A stretch of DNA of 64,000 nucleotides from Candidatus Thorarchaeota archaeon. GTDB lineage: Archaea > Asgardarchaeota > Thorarchaeia > Thorarchaeales > Thorarchaeaceae. This document shows positions 46,252 through 54,300 of this stretch, in pieces. Every line of letters starts with the position of its first letter. The first letter of the stretch is position 1. A program made the position numbers and the translations under genes. The stretch is from the NCBI GenBank assembly GCA_016933575.1, contig JAFGAR010000088.1, positions 203,764 to 267,763 on the forward strand, read 5' to 3'. The notes under the pieces are model-generated. The model searched no databases. It was not told the DNA's origin and was given only the letters and a program-made list of their open reading frames with translations.

Positions 46252-46915
46252 TGTGTGGTTAGTCGAAACCCGCCATTTTACATCGCGTCAAGCTGCGAAG
46301 AGAGCAATCAAGGATGGATATGTTATTGTAAACGGAGATTGTTCGAAACCTTCCTACAAAATCACTGGAAAAGAATCGATTCAGATATTAGATAACTATC
46401 CTAACATGCCAATGGGATTTCATAAGCTCAAAGCGATTGATGATTCAATGGAGGAAGATCTTGTTACACCTCCTTGTTTAGCTCTTGATATAGGAAGTTC
46501 TGTAGGAGGATTTCTTTCTTATCTGAGTCAAAAAGGTGCTCGAGTCATCGGTGTTGAGATATCAAATCGATTTGAAAAAGAGTTGAAGAATCTGGTGGAA
46601 TCCAATTCTCTTGTTTCAGTTGTTTATGCAGATGCTTTTGAGATAGAACCAACTTCTTTAGTTGACAAAGATAGTCTTGACATTCTCCTTATTGATGTCA
46701 CAACCGATCCCTCTGGAACACTTCACTTAATCTCAAAATTCTCTCCTTTTCTGAAGAAGAATGGAACCCTAGTTTCCGCGTTCAAAATTGAAAACAAATC
46801 TGAGATTGTATTACAACTATTAACAAACGTGGAGAACCTTGGATATTCAGACATAAGAAGTCTTCATCTTGAAGACACAAGACAAGAAGTACATATCATT
46901 GCAAGGCGAATGTAA
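46238..46915 (+). CDS. TlyA/FtsJ-like rRNA methyltransferase with S4 domain
   Basis: A 225-residue protein. An N-terminal S4 RNA-binding domain (VRLDVWLVETRHFTSRQAAK, then RAIKDGYVIVNG) precedes an FtsJ-type methyltransferase with SAM motif LALDIGSSVGGFLSYLSQKG and DILLIDVTTDPSG. TlyA proteins methylate ribose in rRNA. ATG 46238 overlaps the end of the DUF2110 gene by 14 bp. Archaeal homologs usually form this gene order. Confidence 0.87.
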   Translation: MVRLDVWLVETRHFTSRQAAKRAIKDGYVIVNGDCSKPSYKITGKESIQILDNYPNMPMGFHKLKAIDDSMEEDLVTPPCLALDIGSSVGGFLSYLSQKGARVIGVEISNRFEKELKNLVESNSLVSVVYADAFEIEPTSLVDKDSLDILLIDVTTDPSGTLHLISKFSPFLKKNGTLVSAFKIENKSEIVLQLLTNVENLGYSDIRSLHLEDTRQEVHIIARRM

Positions 46916-46951
46916 ACAACTTTTTATTGGAAAGGCTAAAGCCTCTCTTTA

Positions 46952-47061
46952 GGGCCGCTAGTCTAGCCCGGCTATGATGTCTCGTTTACACCGAGAATTA
47001 TACCGAGTTTAATACTAGGTATTCTCGAGGGTCGCTGGTTCAAATCCGGCGCGGCCCACCA
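46952..47061 (+). tRNA. tRNA-Val (TAC) with an intron at the variable loop
   Basis: The acceptor GGGCCGC pairs with GCGGCCC (47051-47057), the anticodon stem TCTCG/CGAGA encloses TTTACAC (anticodon TAC at 46987-46989), and the T-arm is GCTGG-TTCAAAT-CCGGC. CCA is encoded. About 32 extra bases (46997-47028) separate the anticodon stem from the variable loop GGGTC. They contain GAGAAT/ATTCTC-type pairing with the flanks, as expected of a bulge-helix-bulge. I infer an intron at about position 43/44; exact borders can shift by a few bases. Confidence 0.88.
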
Positions 47062-47146
47062 CTTTCTAGAGAAGCTCCATAAAATTCTAGAATAGGTTTT
47101 GGTACCTTCGAGATATACAGACTGGTCCAAATTGGCCGGGAGTTCT

Positions 47147-47299
47147 GCGGGAGTAGCCAAGCCCGGTCAAAGGCGGCGGACTTAAGATCACATGAAGATA
47201 AGGGGTCATGTAGAGAAGTCATCCGCTCTCGTAGGAGTCCGTGGGTTCGAATGAATCCAGAGGTATCCTCTGATTCCGACTAGCCCACCTCCCGCACCA
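47147..47299 (+). tRNA. tRNA-Leu (TAA) with two introns
   Basis: The acceptor GCGGGAG pairs with CTCCCGC (47289-47295). The anticodon loop is CTTAAGA with anticodon TAA at 47183-47185; a long variable arm and encoded CCA are present. Intron 1 is at the canonical position 37/38 (47187-47220, 34 nt). Intron 2 interrupts the T-arm between T-loop TTCGAAT and stem CCCAC (47253-47283, 31 nt). It holds a near-perfect hairpin (CAGAGG-TAT-CCTCTG flanked by GAAT/ATTC). Removing both gives a standard leucine tRNA. Confidence 0.9.
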
Positions 47300-47360
47300 T
47301 TTTCCATATTGAGTTCGTATACCAACTTCTAAAAGCACCCTAAACAGGCAAACCGATACA

Positions 47361-47924
47361 ATGCCAATTCAGACCCTATTGTCTTCCATAAGTCTAATCT
47401 TACTAATGGAGTTAGGTGACAAGACGATGCTTACTACCATGTGTCTGAGTGCACAGTATCGTCGACCCAAACTAGTACTTTTTGCAACTATGACTGCACT
47501 TGCTGCATCTTCAATTATTGCTATAGTCATAGGATTCATTCTCTCGTATACGCTTCCTGTCGAAGCCATTACTTATGTTTCTGGAATATTATTTCTTGGC
47601 TTGGGTATCCTTACTTTAGTAAATTCTAACTCAGAGGTTCCTGATACATGTGATAATCCTGGGACTCTTTTTGGCATGTTTTCATTAGTTCTATTATCTG
47701 AGCTTGGCGATAAGAGCCAAATCGCAATTCTCGCATTAGCTGCTCAATCGGCATTTCCGATTTTTGTTTTTCTCGGTTCGGTTATTGCATTTCTCATAAT
47801 CAATTCAATTGGCGCCGCGACTGGATATCATATTGCAGAACGTATTCCCCTAAAAATAGTGAAAAGAGTTGTTGGAATTATCTTCATTCTTTTCGGACTA
47901 CTTGTCGTTTTTGGAATTCTATAG
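47361..47924 (+). CDS. UPF0016/GDT1 (TMEM165-like) cation transporter
   Basis: A 187-residue membrane protein with six predicted helices in two inverted halves. Each half carries the family signature: MELGDKTML (residues about 14-22) and SELGDKSQI (about 115-123). Characterised members transport Mn2+/Ca2+ (against H+). The length is normal for prokaryotic two-domain members. It follows tRNA-Leu on the same strand. Confidence 0.93.
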   Translation: MPIQTLLSSISLILLMELGDKTMLTTMCLSAQYRRPKLVLFATMTALAASSIIAIVIGFILSYTLPVEAITYVSGILFLGLGILTLVNSNSEVPDTCDNPGTLFGMFSLVLLSELGDKSQIAILALAAQSAFPIFVFLGSVIAFLIINSIGAATGYHIAERIPLKIVKRVVGIIFILFGLLVVFGIL

Positions 47925-47988
47925 TCAGTGACGAAGCCTTTATGACCGAGCTATTCCCGTTGAGCTCAAGCTCGAAGGTGAGGATACA

Positions 47989-49338
47989 TTGAGTCTTGAT
48001 GATTCTGGTTATAGTGGTACTCTTTTAGAAAAACTCTCCTTGCTTAAAATAAAGATTGGAGATACTATCAAAATCACACAAGGCGGCACTGAATACACAG
48101 GAGTATTAATGCCTAGAAGTCAAATTGGAGCTGACTCTGCTCATATAGTTATCAAGCTGAAAAGCGGGTACAATATTGGAATACGATTGGATGAAGATGC
48201 CATACTTCACCATATCCAAACCACCAAACGAAATCATAGAAAATCCTCCAGTCCTGAAGTAGAGAGAGCCAATCTACAGAAAGTATCTATTCTAAGTACT
48301 GGTGGCACGATTGCAAGTAAGGTTGATTATCAGACTGGTGCAGTAAATCCAGCACTAACAGCGCAAGATCTCTATGACACAGTACCTGAACTCCAGAATT
48401 ATGCTAATATTCAAGCAAAAGTTATCATGAGTATTCTTTCTGAGAATATCCGACCTACTGATTGGACAAAAATAGCTCAAAAAGTTGTATCTGAGATAAA
48501 AACTGGTTCAGATGGAGTCGTTGTAGCACATGGTACTGATACCCTTGGTTTCACTGCAGCCGCACTGTCATTCGCTCTTCAAAATCTTCCAGTACCTGTG
48601 ATTCTCGTTGGTTCTCAGCGTTCTTCAGACCGTCCATCTTCCGATTCCGCAATGAATCTCATAGGTGCAGTGAATTTGGCAGCAAAGGCTGATGTTGCTG
48701 AAGTCCTTATTCTGATGCATGCTGAAACTAGTGACAGTTTTCTTTATGCTCATCGAGGTACCAGAGTACGGAAGCTGCATACTAGTCGAAGAGATGCCTT
48801 TCAATCTGTGAATGACTATCCTCTATTTCGGATAGAATCCGATACAATCGATGAATTACATACCCCATTACTACGAAGAGATAAGGACAGAAAGATTGCC
48901 TTGAAAACCAAATTCGAAGAAAAAGTGGCATTATTGAAAACATATCCTGGTATCGAACCCCTACTGATAGAACATCTAATCGACAGTGGTTATCGCGGAC
49001 TAATAATAGAAGGAACCGGTCTTGGCCATACACCTGATTGCATACAGTCGTCCATCAAGAGAGCAATTGACTCTGGAATTGTAGTTGCAATGACAAGCCA
49101 ATGTCTTTTTGGAAGAACAGACATGAATGTCTATCGTTCTGGAGTAGAACTTCTTGAAATTGGAGTTATTTCTTGTGAGGATATGCTTCCTGAAACAGCT
49201 CTGGTAAAACTCATGTGGGCTTTAGCCAATACCAAAGACCCTGAAGATGCAAAGAATCTCCTTTTGCAACCTCTTGTTGGTGAAATAGATCTGCGGAGTG
49301 AAGAATCCGAATACGTACCGAGAACAGGGAGATTTTGA
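47989..49338 (+). CDS. gatD: Glutamyl-tRNA(Gln) amidotransferase subunit D
   Basis: A 449-residue archaeal GatD, an asparaginase-like subunit that supplies ammonia for converting Glu-tRNA(Gln) to Gln-tRNA(Gln). An N-terminal beta-barrel domain (about 1-90) is followed by the asparaginase domain with ILSTGGTIASKVDYQTGAV and VVAHGTDTLGFTAAALS. It starts at TTG 47989 behind AAGGTGAGG. gatE follows one base later, so the pair is coupled. Confidence 0.96.
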   Translation: MSLDDSGYSGTLLEKLSLLKIKIGDTIKITQGGTEYTGVLMPRSQIGADSAHIVIKLKSGYNIGIRLDEDAILHHIQTTKRNHRKSSSPEVERANLQKVSILSTGGTIASKVDYQTGAVNPALTAQDLYDTVPELQNYANIQAKVIMSILSENIRPTDWTKIAQKVVSEIKTGSDGVVVAHGTDTLGFTAAALSFALQNLPVPVILVGSQRSSDRPSSDSAMNLIGAVNLAAKADVAEVLILMHAETSDSFLYAHRGTRVRKLHTSRRDAFQSVNDYPLFRIESDTIDELHTPLLRRDKDRKIALKTKFEEKVALLKTYPGIEPLLIEHLIDSGYRGLIIEGTGLGHTPDCIQSSIKRAIDSGIVVAMTSQCLFGRTDMNVYRSGVELLEIGVISCEDMLPETALVKLMWALANTKDPEDAKNLLLQPLVGEIDLRSEESEYVPRTGRF

Positions 49339-49339
49339 A

Positions 49340-51256
49340 ATGGTCGACACAGAACGGTATCAGAAACTCGGATTGATGGTTGGTCTCGAGCTTCATCAGC
49401 AACTTAATACTGACAGAAAATTGTATTGTCATTGCCCTACAACAACTCGTGATGATGAACCTGATGGTACATTCATCAGAAGACTGCGACCTACTCAGAG
49501 TGAGATGGGTGAGGTTGACCCAGCAGCACTCTTCGAGTTTCAGAAACAGAAAAGATTCTGTTATGAGTACTATAACGAAACAACATGTCTTGTTGAATCT
49601 GATGAAGAACCTCCACATGATTTGTGTGAAGACGCGATAGATATCTGTCTGACTGTCGCAAATTTTCTTCATTCCATGCCTGTTGATGAAATTCACCCAA
49701 TGCGAAAGATTGTCATCGATGGATCGAACACCACAGGTTTTCAACGTACTGCAATTATTGCTAATGGCGGAGAGATATCTGTAGGCGGAAAATCCATTGG
49801 AATTCAGACCATTTGTCTCGAAGAAGATGCAGCCCGTAAGATTGCCGATGACGATAAAAATAACATGAGAATATACAGACTAGATCGTCTCGGTATCCCT
49901 TTAATTGAAGTTGCAACAGACCCCGATATTCGCTCTCCTTCTGAAGCACAAGAGGTCGCACTAGCAATAGGTCTTCTGTTAAGATCAACTGGACGAGTCA
50001 AACGAGGACTTGGAACAATTCGTCAAGATGTCAATGTATCCATTAGGAATGGAGCTATCATTGAAATCAAAGGGTTTCAGCAACTTGATATGCTATCTAC
50101 ACTTATCGAATTAGAAGCTTTCCGACAAGCAAAATTACTTGAAATCCGTGACACTCTGAAGACTCGCGGCATCACCCAAGAGGATATCAATCAAAAGTCC
50201 ATTGATATTACGGACGTGTTCACAAAGACCGAATCAAAAGTGATTAGAAATGCCATCACGAATGATGGAGTTGTATATGCAATACGTCTTCCTGGTTTTT
50301 CAGGTCTTATTGGCATGGAAATTCAACCCGAACGTCGTCTAGGAACCGAATTTTCTGATTATGCAAAGTTCTGGGGAAGCGTAGGTGGAATATTCCACTC
50401 CGATGAACTACCAAAGTATGGAATTACAGATAATGATGTATTAAAGGTCCGTAAATTGCTAAGAGCTAAAGAAGAAGATGCTGTAGTTATCGTTGCATCC
50501 TCAAAACAGAATTGTCAGGACGCTTTGGATGCAGTTATTCTTCGTGCAAAAGAGGCTGTAAAAGGTGTGCCAGCCGAAACTCGAACTCCGCTTCCAAATG
50601 GCACTTCAAAGTATGCTCGTCCTAGACCTGGTTCATCACGAATGTATCCCGAAACTGATGTGAGACCGGTAAAGATTACGGAGTTTCGTCTAAATAAAAT
50701 CAAGAAGAATATGCCTGAAACAATAGAGCATCGTGAGAAGAGATTCATCAAAGAATACGGGTTGAGTGCTGACCTTGCGTATCAAATTACAAGGTCAATA
50801 AACCTAGATATTTTTGAACACGTGATCAAAGAAACCGAAGTCGCACCAACACTTGTTGCCGCAACTTTGGAAAATACTCTTGTTAGTCTCTCCAGAGATC
50901 AAGTTCCTACTGAGAATTTACAAGAACATCACTTTATTGATCTATTCAAATCCATTGAGAAGAATAAATTATCATCAGAGGCAATACCAACAATACTCAC
51001 TCATCTTGCCAACAATCCTAATCAAAGTATTGAAGCCGCCTTACAAGCTACAGACTTAGCTATGGCAAGTAGCATAGAAATTGAAGTTGCTATTAGGAGA
51101 ATTGTAAAAGAAAGAGAAGGTTTCATTCGAGAACAAGGAGAGCGTTCGATAGGAGGGCTCATGGGCCTAGTCATGAAGGAATTTGGCGGAAAAATTGATG
51201 GGAAAATTGTTAGAGATCTTCTATTAGTAGAGATTCGAAAACTGCTAGAAATGTAA
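49340..51256 (+). CDS. gatE: Glutamyl-tRNA(Gln) amidotransferase subunit E
   Basis: A 638-residue GatE, the kinase/amidotransferase and tRNA-binding subunit partner of GatD. N-terminal GLMVGLELHQQLNTDRKLYCHCP; then HPMRKIVIDGSNTTGFQRT; an inserted AspRS-like GAD domain (about residues 270-400); and a YqeY-like tail ending in GKIVRDLLLVEIRKLL. ATG 49340 with GGGAGA upstream is preferred over the in-frame ATG at 49298, which would lie inside gatD. Confidence 0.96.
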   Translation: MVDTERYQKLGLMVGLELHQQLNTDRKLYCHCPTTTRDDEPDGTFIRRLRPTQSEMGEVDPAALFEFQKQKRFCYEYYNETTCLVESDEEPPHDLCEDAIDICLTVANFLHSMPVDEIHPMRKIVIDGSNTTGFQRTAIIANGGEISVGGKSIGIQTICLEEDAARKIADDDKNNMRIYRLDRLGIPLIEVATDPDIRSPSEAQEVALAIGLLLRSTGRVKRGLGTIRQDVNVSIRNGAIIEIKGFQQLDMLSTLIELEAFRQAKLLEIRDTLKTRGITQEDINQKSIDITDVFTKTESKVIRNAITNDGVVYAIRLPGFSGLIGMEIQPERRLGTEFSDYAKFWGSVGGIFHSDELPKYGITDNDVLKVRKLLRAKEEDAVVIVASSKQNCQDALDAVILRAKEAVKGVPAETRTPLPNGTSKYARPRPGSSRMYPETDVRPVKITEFRLNKIKKNMPETIEHREKRFIKEYGLSADLAYQITRSINLDIFEHVIKETEVAPTLVAATLENTLVSLSRDQVPTENLQEHHFIDLFKSIEKNKLSSEAIPTILTHLANNPNQSIEAALQATDLAMASSIEIEVAIRRIVKEREGFIREQGERSIGGLMGLVMKEFGGKIDGKIVRDLLLVEIRKLLEM

Positions 51257-51321
51257 TAGCCTGTACAGATTGAAGGTTAACTTTTAATAGATAATCTGAA
51301 CGTGTGCCTCTACTTGATAAT

Positions 51322-51493
51322 GCCGCAGTGGCCTAGCCTGGTTAAGGCGCGAGACTCATAATCTGGCCGACATTGCGCGGTCTAAACTTGGGGTCACTGT
51401 CTCATGCCCGGCCCGAGATGCGAAATCTCGAAATCGGGGGCTCGAAACTTCATCACATAAAGTGATGATGCGAAAATCCCCCCTGCGGCACCA
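51322..51493 (+). tRNA. tRNA-Met (CAT, elongator-like) with two introns
   Basis: The acceptor GCCGCAG pairs with CTGCGGC (51483-51489). The D-arm TGGCCTAGCCTGGTTAAGGC is typical of elongator Met. The anticodon stem CGAGA/TCTCG has anticodon CAT at 51357-51359, and the T-stem is GGGGG/CCCCC. CCA is encoded. Intron 1 lies at 37/38 (51361-51424, 64 nt). Intron 2 lies in the T-loop (about 51447-51476, 30 nt, with TCATCAC/GTGATGA pairing). Borders of the second can shift because of repeated GAAA. Removing both gives a normal archaeal tRNA. Confidence 0.88.
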
Positions 51494-51527
51494 ATTCATT
51501 CAGTTAATCTTTTCTGAAGATTTCGTA

Positions 51528-51812
51528 ATGGATATAGATTTTTTATGCCTCTACGTTGGAAATATTGTTGGTGTGAAAGTCGTGGAAGGATTTGAAGAAT
51601 CAAACATCCCCAAACCGATTCATGAGCAATTGAGAAATCATCTTGGCAAACACGTTAATGTTTGGGCTGCTGGTCGTGTATTGAGAAAGAGCGGAATATT
51701 ATTGCAAGTTGGTTTGGATTATATAGAAATAGGTCAAGTTCGGAATGAAGAAGTTGTGGAACGCCAGTATATCCTTCTTAATCAAATTTTCCTCATAGAA
51801 CCTAAAAAGTAA
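51528..51812 (+). CDS. Hypothetical protein, 94 residues
   Basis: ATG at 51528; longer in-frame codons would lie inside the tRNA-Met gene. Beta-rich, with GKHVNVWAAGRVLRKSGILL then QVGLDYIEIGQ. It could form a small barrel. No family is recognised. It is 35 bp downstream of the tRNA. Confidence 0.6.
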   Translation: MDIDFLCLYVGNIVGVKVVEGFEESNIPKPIHEQLRNHLGKHVNVWAAGRVLRKSGILLQVGLDYIEIGQVRNEEVVERQYILLNQIFLIEPKK

Positions 51813-51940
51813 GATATTGGTTTCTAATATGATACCGTTTCTTCATTTATAAAGAACATAGGGTTTCTATCCTTTTTAGTGCTCTTTTAGAATAACTAAT
51901 TCATTGATGGGATTATTAGGAATAATCCACACTGAAGAAT

Positions 51941-52150
51941 ATGACATGCGAGAAATGGAAACTAGTTGGTGGTCGTGTCTATAGACTCGCAGAGGTCTTT
52001 GATAATATGTTAGACGCAGTAAGTCTTGCAAGAGAAATGAAGAAATCAGATCATGTATTTCTATCGAAGACAAAGGACAACCAATGGGCTGTATACTGGC
52101 GAGCTAGACGACCTCAGATTCAATGTGAAGCGAAATATTACAGCGTCTAA
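51941..52150 (+). CDS. Small basic protein, 69 residues
   Basis: ATG start. KLVGGRVYRLAEVFDNMLDA then SLAREMKKSDHVFL and WAVYWRARR: a compact alpha/beta protein with conserved-looking aromatic and basic residues, similar in feel to other short archaeal proteins. No family or function can be given. Confidence 0.55.
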   Translation: MTCEKWKLVGGRVYRLAEVFDNMLDAVSLAREMKKSDHVFLSKTKDNQWAVYWRARRPQIQCEAKYYSV

Positions 52151-52193
52151 CAATCATGTGGGTGTTTAATACCGTAGAACTATACCCAAGTCT

Positions 52194-52505
52194 ATGATAT
52201 CCGACCCACAATTTACTGAAGCTGGAATAGATGATAGACAAATCAGAGTTCAGTCTTTAGGTCAGCTAATCACTACAGAAAACCAAGGGCAGTTCGAGAA
52301 ATTACTAAGAGGCATATCATGGTCTGGTGTAGTTGAAATCACTGATTGGTCGTTATATGCAATAGAGGCATTAATCAAAGTCTGTGCAGATGAAAACTTA
52401 TCTCTCACATTAAAGCACGAGGCGAGATTTTTTATGCCAATACACTTTCCCCAAGGAAAGATGCTTAAATCATTTGCAAAAGCACTGATTGCTGGCAACC
52501 TTTAG
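52194..52505 (+). CDS. Hypothetical protein, 103 residues
   Basis: Starts at ATG 52194. Mixed alpha/beta sequence with SWSGVVEITDWSLYAIEALI and HFPQGKMLKSFAKALI. No motif is recognised. It stands 76 bp upstream of pgk on the same strand. Confidence 0.55.
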   Translation: MISDPQFTEAGIDDRQIRVQSLGQLITTENQGQFEKLLRGISWSGVVEITDWSLYAIEALIKVCADENLSLTLKHEARFFMPIHFPQGKMLKSFAKALIAGNL

Positions 52506-52581
52506 TCATATAATCTCTTTCTTTTCTATCTAACAATCTCTTTATTGGGGTCTTACTCTATACAAAACGTGGTGATAGAAT

Positions 52582-53787
52582 TTGGAATTCACTTTCAAGA
52601 CGCTAGATGATGTTGACTATATTGGAAAACGAATTCTTGTTCGTATTGACATGAATTGTTCTGTTGATCCTGAAACAAAGCAAATTACAGATAGTTCTAG
52701 AATTGATGCAGCACGACAGACTCTGGAAGAACTCTCAAAAAGTAAAGTAGCACTCATGGCTCATCAAGGTCGTCCTGGAAGTGAGGATTTCATTTCATTG
52801 GTGCAACACACAGATATTCTAAGAGATTTAGGGTTTAATGCAAAATATGTTGATGATATCTTTGGTCCAACCGCAAAAAATGCCATAAAACAACTAAAAA
52901 ATGGAGAAATCCTTGTACTTCAAAACGTGAGAAATTTTGATGGTGAGATGAAAAACGCCTCTCCAGAAGAGGTCGCCCTCGAGCCAATAGTACAAGAGCT
53001 TTATCCTCTTTTCGATTTGTTTGTCAATGATGCTTTTGGCGCTGCTCATCGTTCTCAAGCATCGCTCGTAGGTTTTACTGTTGTTCTTCCTTCCGTAGCT
53101 GGAAGGCTCGTTGAAAAAGAAATCCGTACACTTATCGCTGCAACAGACACCGAACAACATCCTTGGACGCTTGTCCTTGGGGGCAGTAAGGTTGAAGACA
53201 AGGTAAAGACTCTGAACAAACTGTTGTCGACTGGTCGGGTGGATAATGCACTGCTAGGTGGACTTATCGGAACATTGTTTCTAATTGCAGATAACAAGGT
53301 ACCGGAGTCATATTCTGCCCCAATAGAAGGATTCGATGCAGCAATTGAAACAGCTAGAGAATTATTATCAAAATTCAGCGATGTACTTATTCTTCCTGAG
53401 GATGCTTCAGTGGAACGTGATAATCAGAGAATCGATTGCGGATTCAAAGATATGAATGGAGATCCATTTCTAGATATTGGCCCCCAAACTGTCAAGAAGT
53501 ATATCTCGATAATCAAGAGTTCCGCAGTAGTCTTTGGGAATGGACCAATGGGTTATTTTGAGAAAGAAGAATTCGCCACTGGAACTGTTGAGGTACTTCG
53601 AGCAATTGCTCAATGTAAAGGCGTTACTGTAGTTGGTGGTGGTCATATGGGTGCAATGGCAGTAAAGATGAATCTTGAAAATAGTATTACCCATATTAGC
53701 ACAGGCGGTGGAGCCACAATCAATTTTCTCACAGGAAAGAAACTTGATCTTATAGCTGCTCTGGAAGAAGCTGCAAAACGGATGTAA
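52582..53787 (+). CDS. pgk: Phosphoglycerate kinase
   Basis: A 401-residue glycolytic/gluconeogenic PGK. N-terminal GKRILVRIDMNCSVD, then LMAHQGRPG, FVNDAFGAAHRSQASL, GGSKVEDKVKTLNKLL and the C-terminal GGGHMGAMAVK...ISTGGGATINFLTGK. It starts at TTG 52582. Length is typical for archaea. The DUF1294 gene follows 6 bp later. Confidence 0.96.
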   Translation: MEFTFKTLDDVDYIGKRILVRIDMNCSVDPETKQITDSSRIDAARQTLEELSKSKVALMAHQGRPGSEDFISLVQHTDILRDLGFNAKYVDDIFGPTAKNAIKQLKNGEILVLQNVRNFDGEMKNASPEEVALEPIVQELYPLFDLFVNDAFGAAHRSQASLVGFTVVLPSVAGRLVEKEIRTLIAATDTEQHPWTLVLGGSKVEDKVKTLNKLLSTGRVDNALLGGLIGTLFLIADNKVPESYSAPIEGFDAAIETARELLSKFSDVLILPEDASVERDNQRIDCGFKDMNGDPFLDIGPQTVKKYISIIKSSAVVFGNGPMGYFEKEEFATGTVEVLRAIAQCKGVTVVGGGHMGAMAVKMNLENSITHISTGGGATINFLTGKKLDLIAALEEAAKRM

Positions 53788-53793
53788 AACATC

Positions 53794-54084
53794 ATGCAAG
53801 TATCCGATATTATCTATATAGGTCCATTAGTGTATATCATCATAATCAATATCATTGCATTTCTAGCTATGTTGTGGGATAAAAGAAAGGCATCCCATAA
53901 TGAATGGCGGGTGGCTGAAACAACATTGTATATACTTGGTTTCTTAGGTGGTGCTATTGGTATCCTTGTAGGGATGTACAAGTTTCGTCACAAGACCAAA
54001 AAGAGAACTTTCCAGGTAATAGCTATTGTTGGTTTGATTATATCACTAGTAATCTATTTTATTGTAATATCCCATTACATCTAA
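53794..54084 (+). CDS. DUF1294 family small membrane protein
   Basis: A 96-residue protein with three transmembrane helices. It carries the DUF1294 pattern: MLWDKRKASHNEWRVAETTLY, then LGFLGGAIGILVGMYKFRHK with TKKRTFQ. Function unknown. It sits 6 bp after pgk and is likely co-transcribed. A TGTATTAC octamer lies just after its stop (54091-54098), one of two stray copies I found outside the 26-41 kb cluster. Confidence 0.88.
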   Translation: MQVSDIIYIGPLVYIIIINIIAFLAMLWDKRKASHNEWRVAETTLYILGFLGGAIGILVGMYKFRHKTKKRTFQVIAIVGLIISLVIYFIVISHYI

Positions 54085-54132
54085 GACAATTGTATTACAA
54101 CTATTAATTCATGAAAAAAAGAAAAGTAAAGA

Positions 54133-54168
54133 TGGAGCCCCAGGCGCGAATTGAACGCGCGACCTCAC
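54133..54168 (-). pseudogene. tRNA 3'-half remnant
   Basis: On the minus strand a complete T-arm (GCGCG-TTCAATT-CGCGC), a 3' acceptor strand CTGGGGC, a discriminator T and CCA are present. Upstream, GTGAG could pair with CTCAC across a 14-nt loop, but there is no D-arm or matching 5' acceptor (GCCCCAG) nearby. A matching GCCCCAG plus D-arm lies 8 kb away at 62230-62236. I read it as a tRNA cut by insertion or recombination, or possibly as one half of a split tRNA. Confidence 0.6.
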
Positions 54169-54300
54169 TACAAAGATATAATGTGAGTCACTTTTTTAAT
54201 CGTATTATTTAGTGAGAATATAACATAAAAAGAACATGAGATAAAAAGAAGTCCTTAAGAGGAAAATAGTTCAAGCCAGTCTGGGGTGCGTAGTCTAGTA

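Noticed and set aside
54277..54300. Possible plus-strand tRNA 5' half (GGGGTGCGTAGTCTAGT)
   Set aside because: It resembles an acceptor plus D-arm start, but no matching 3' half was found on the plus strand; likely chance.
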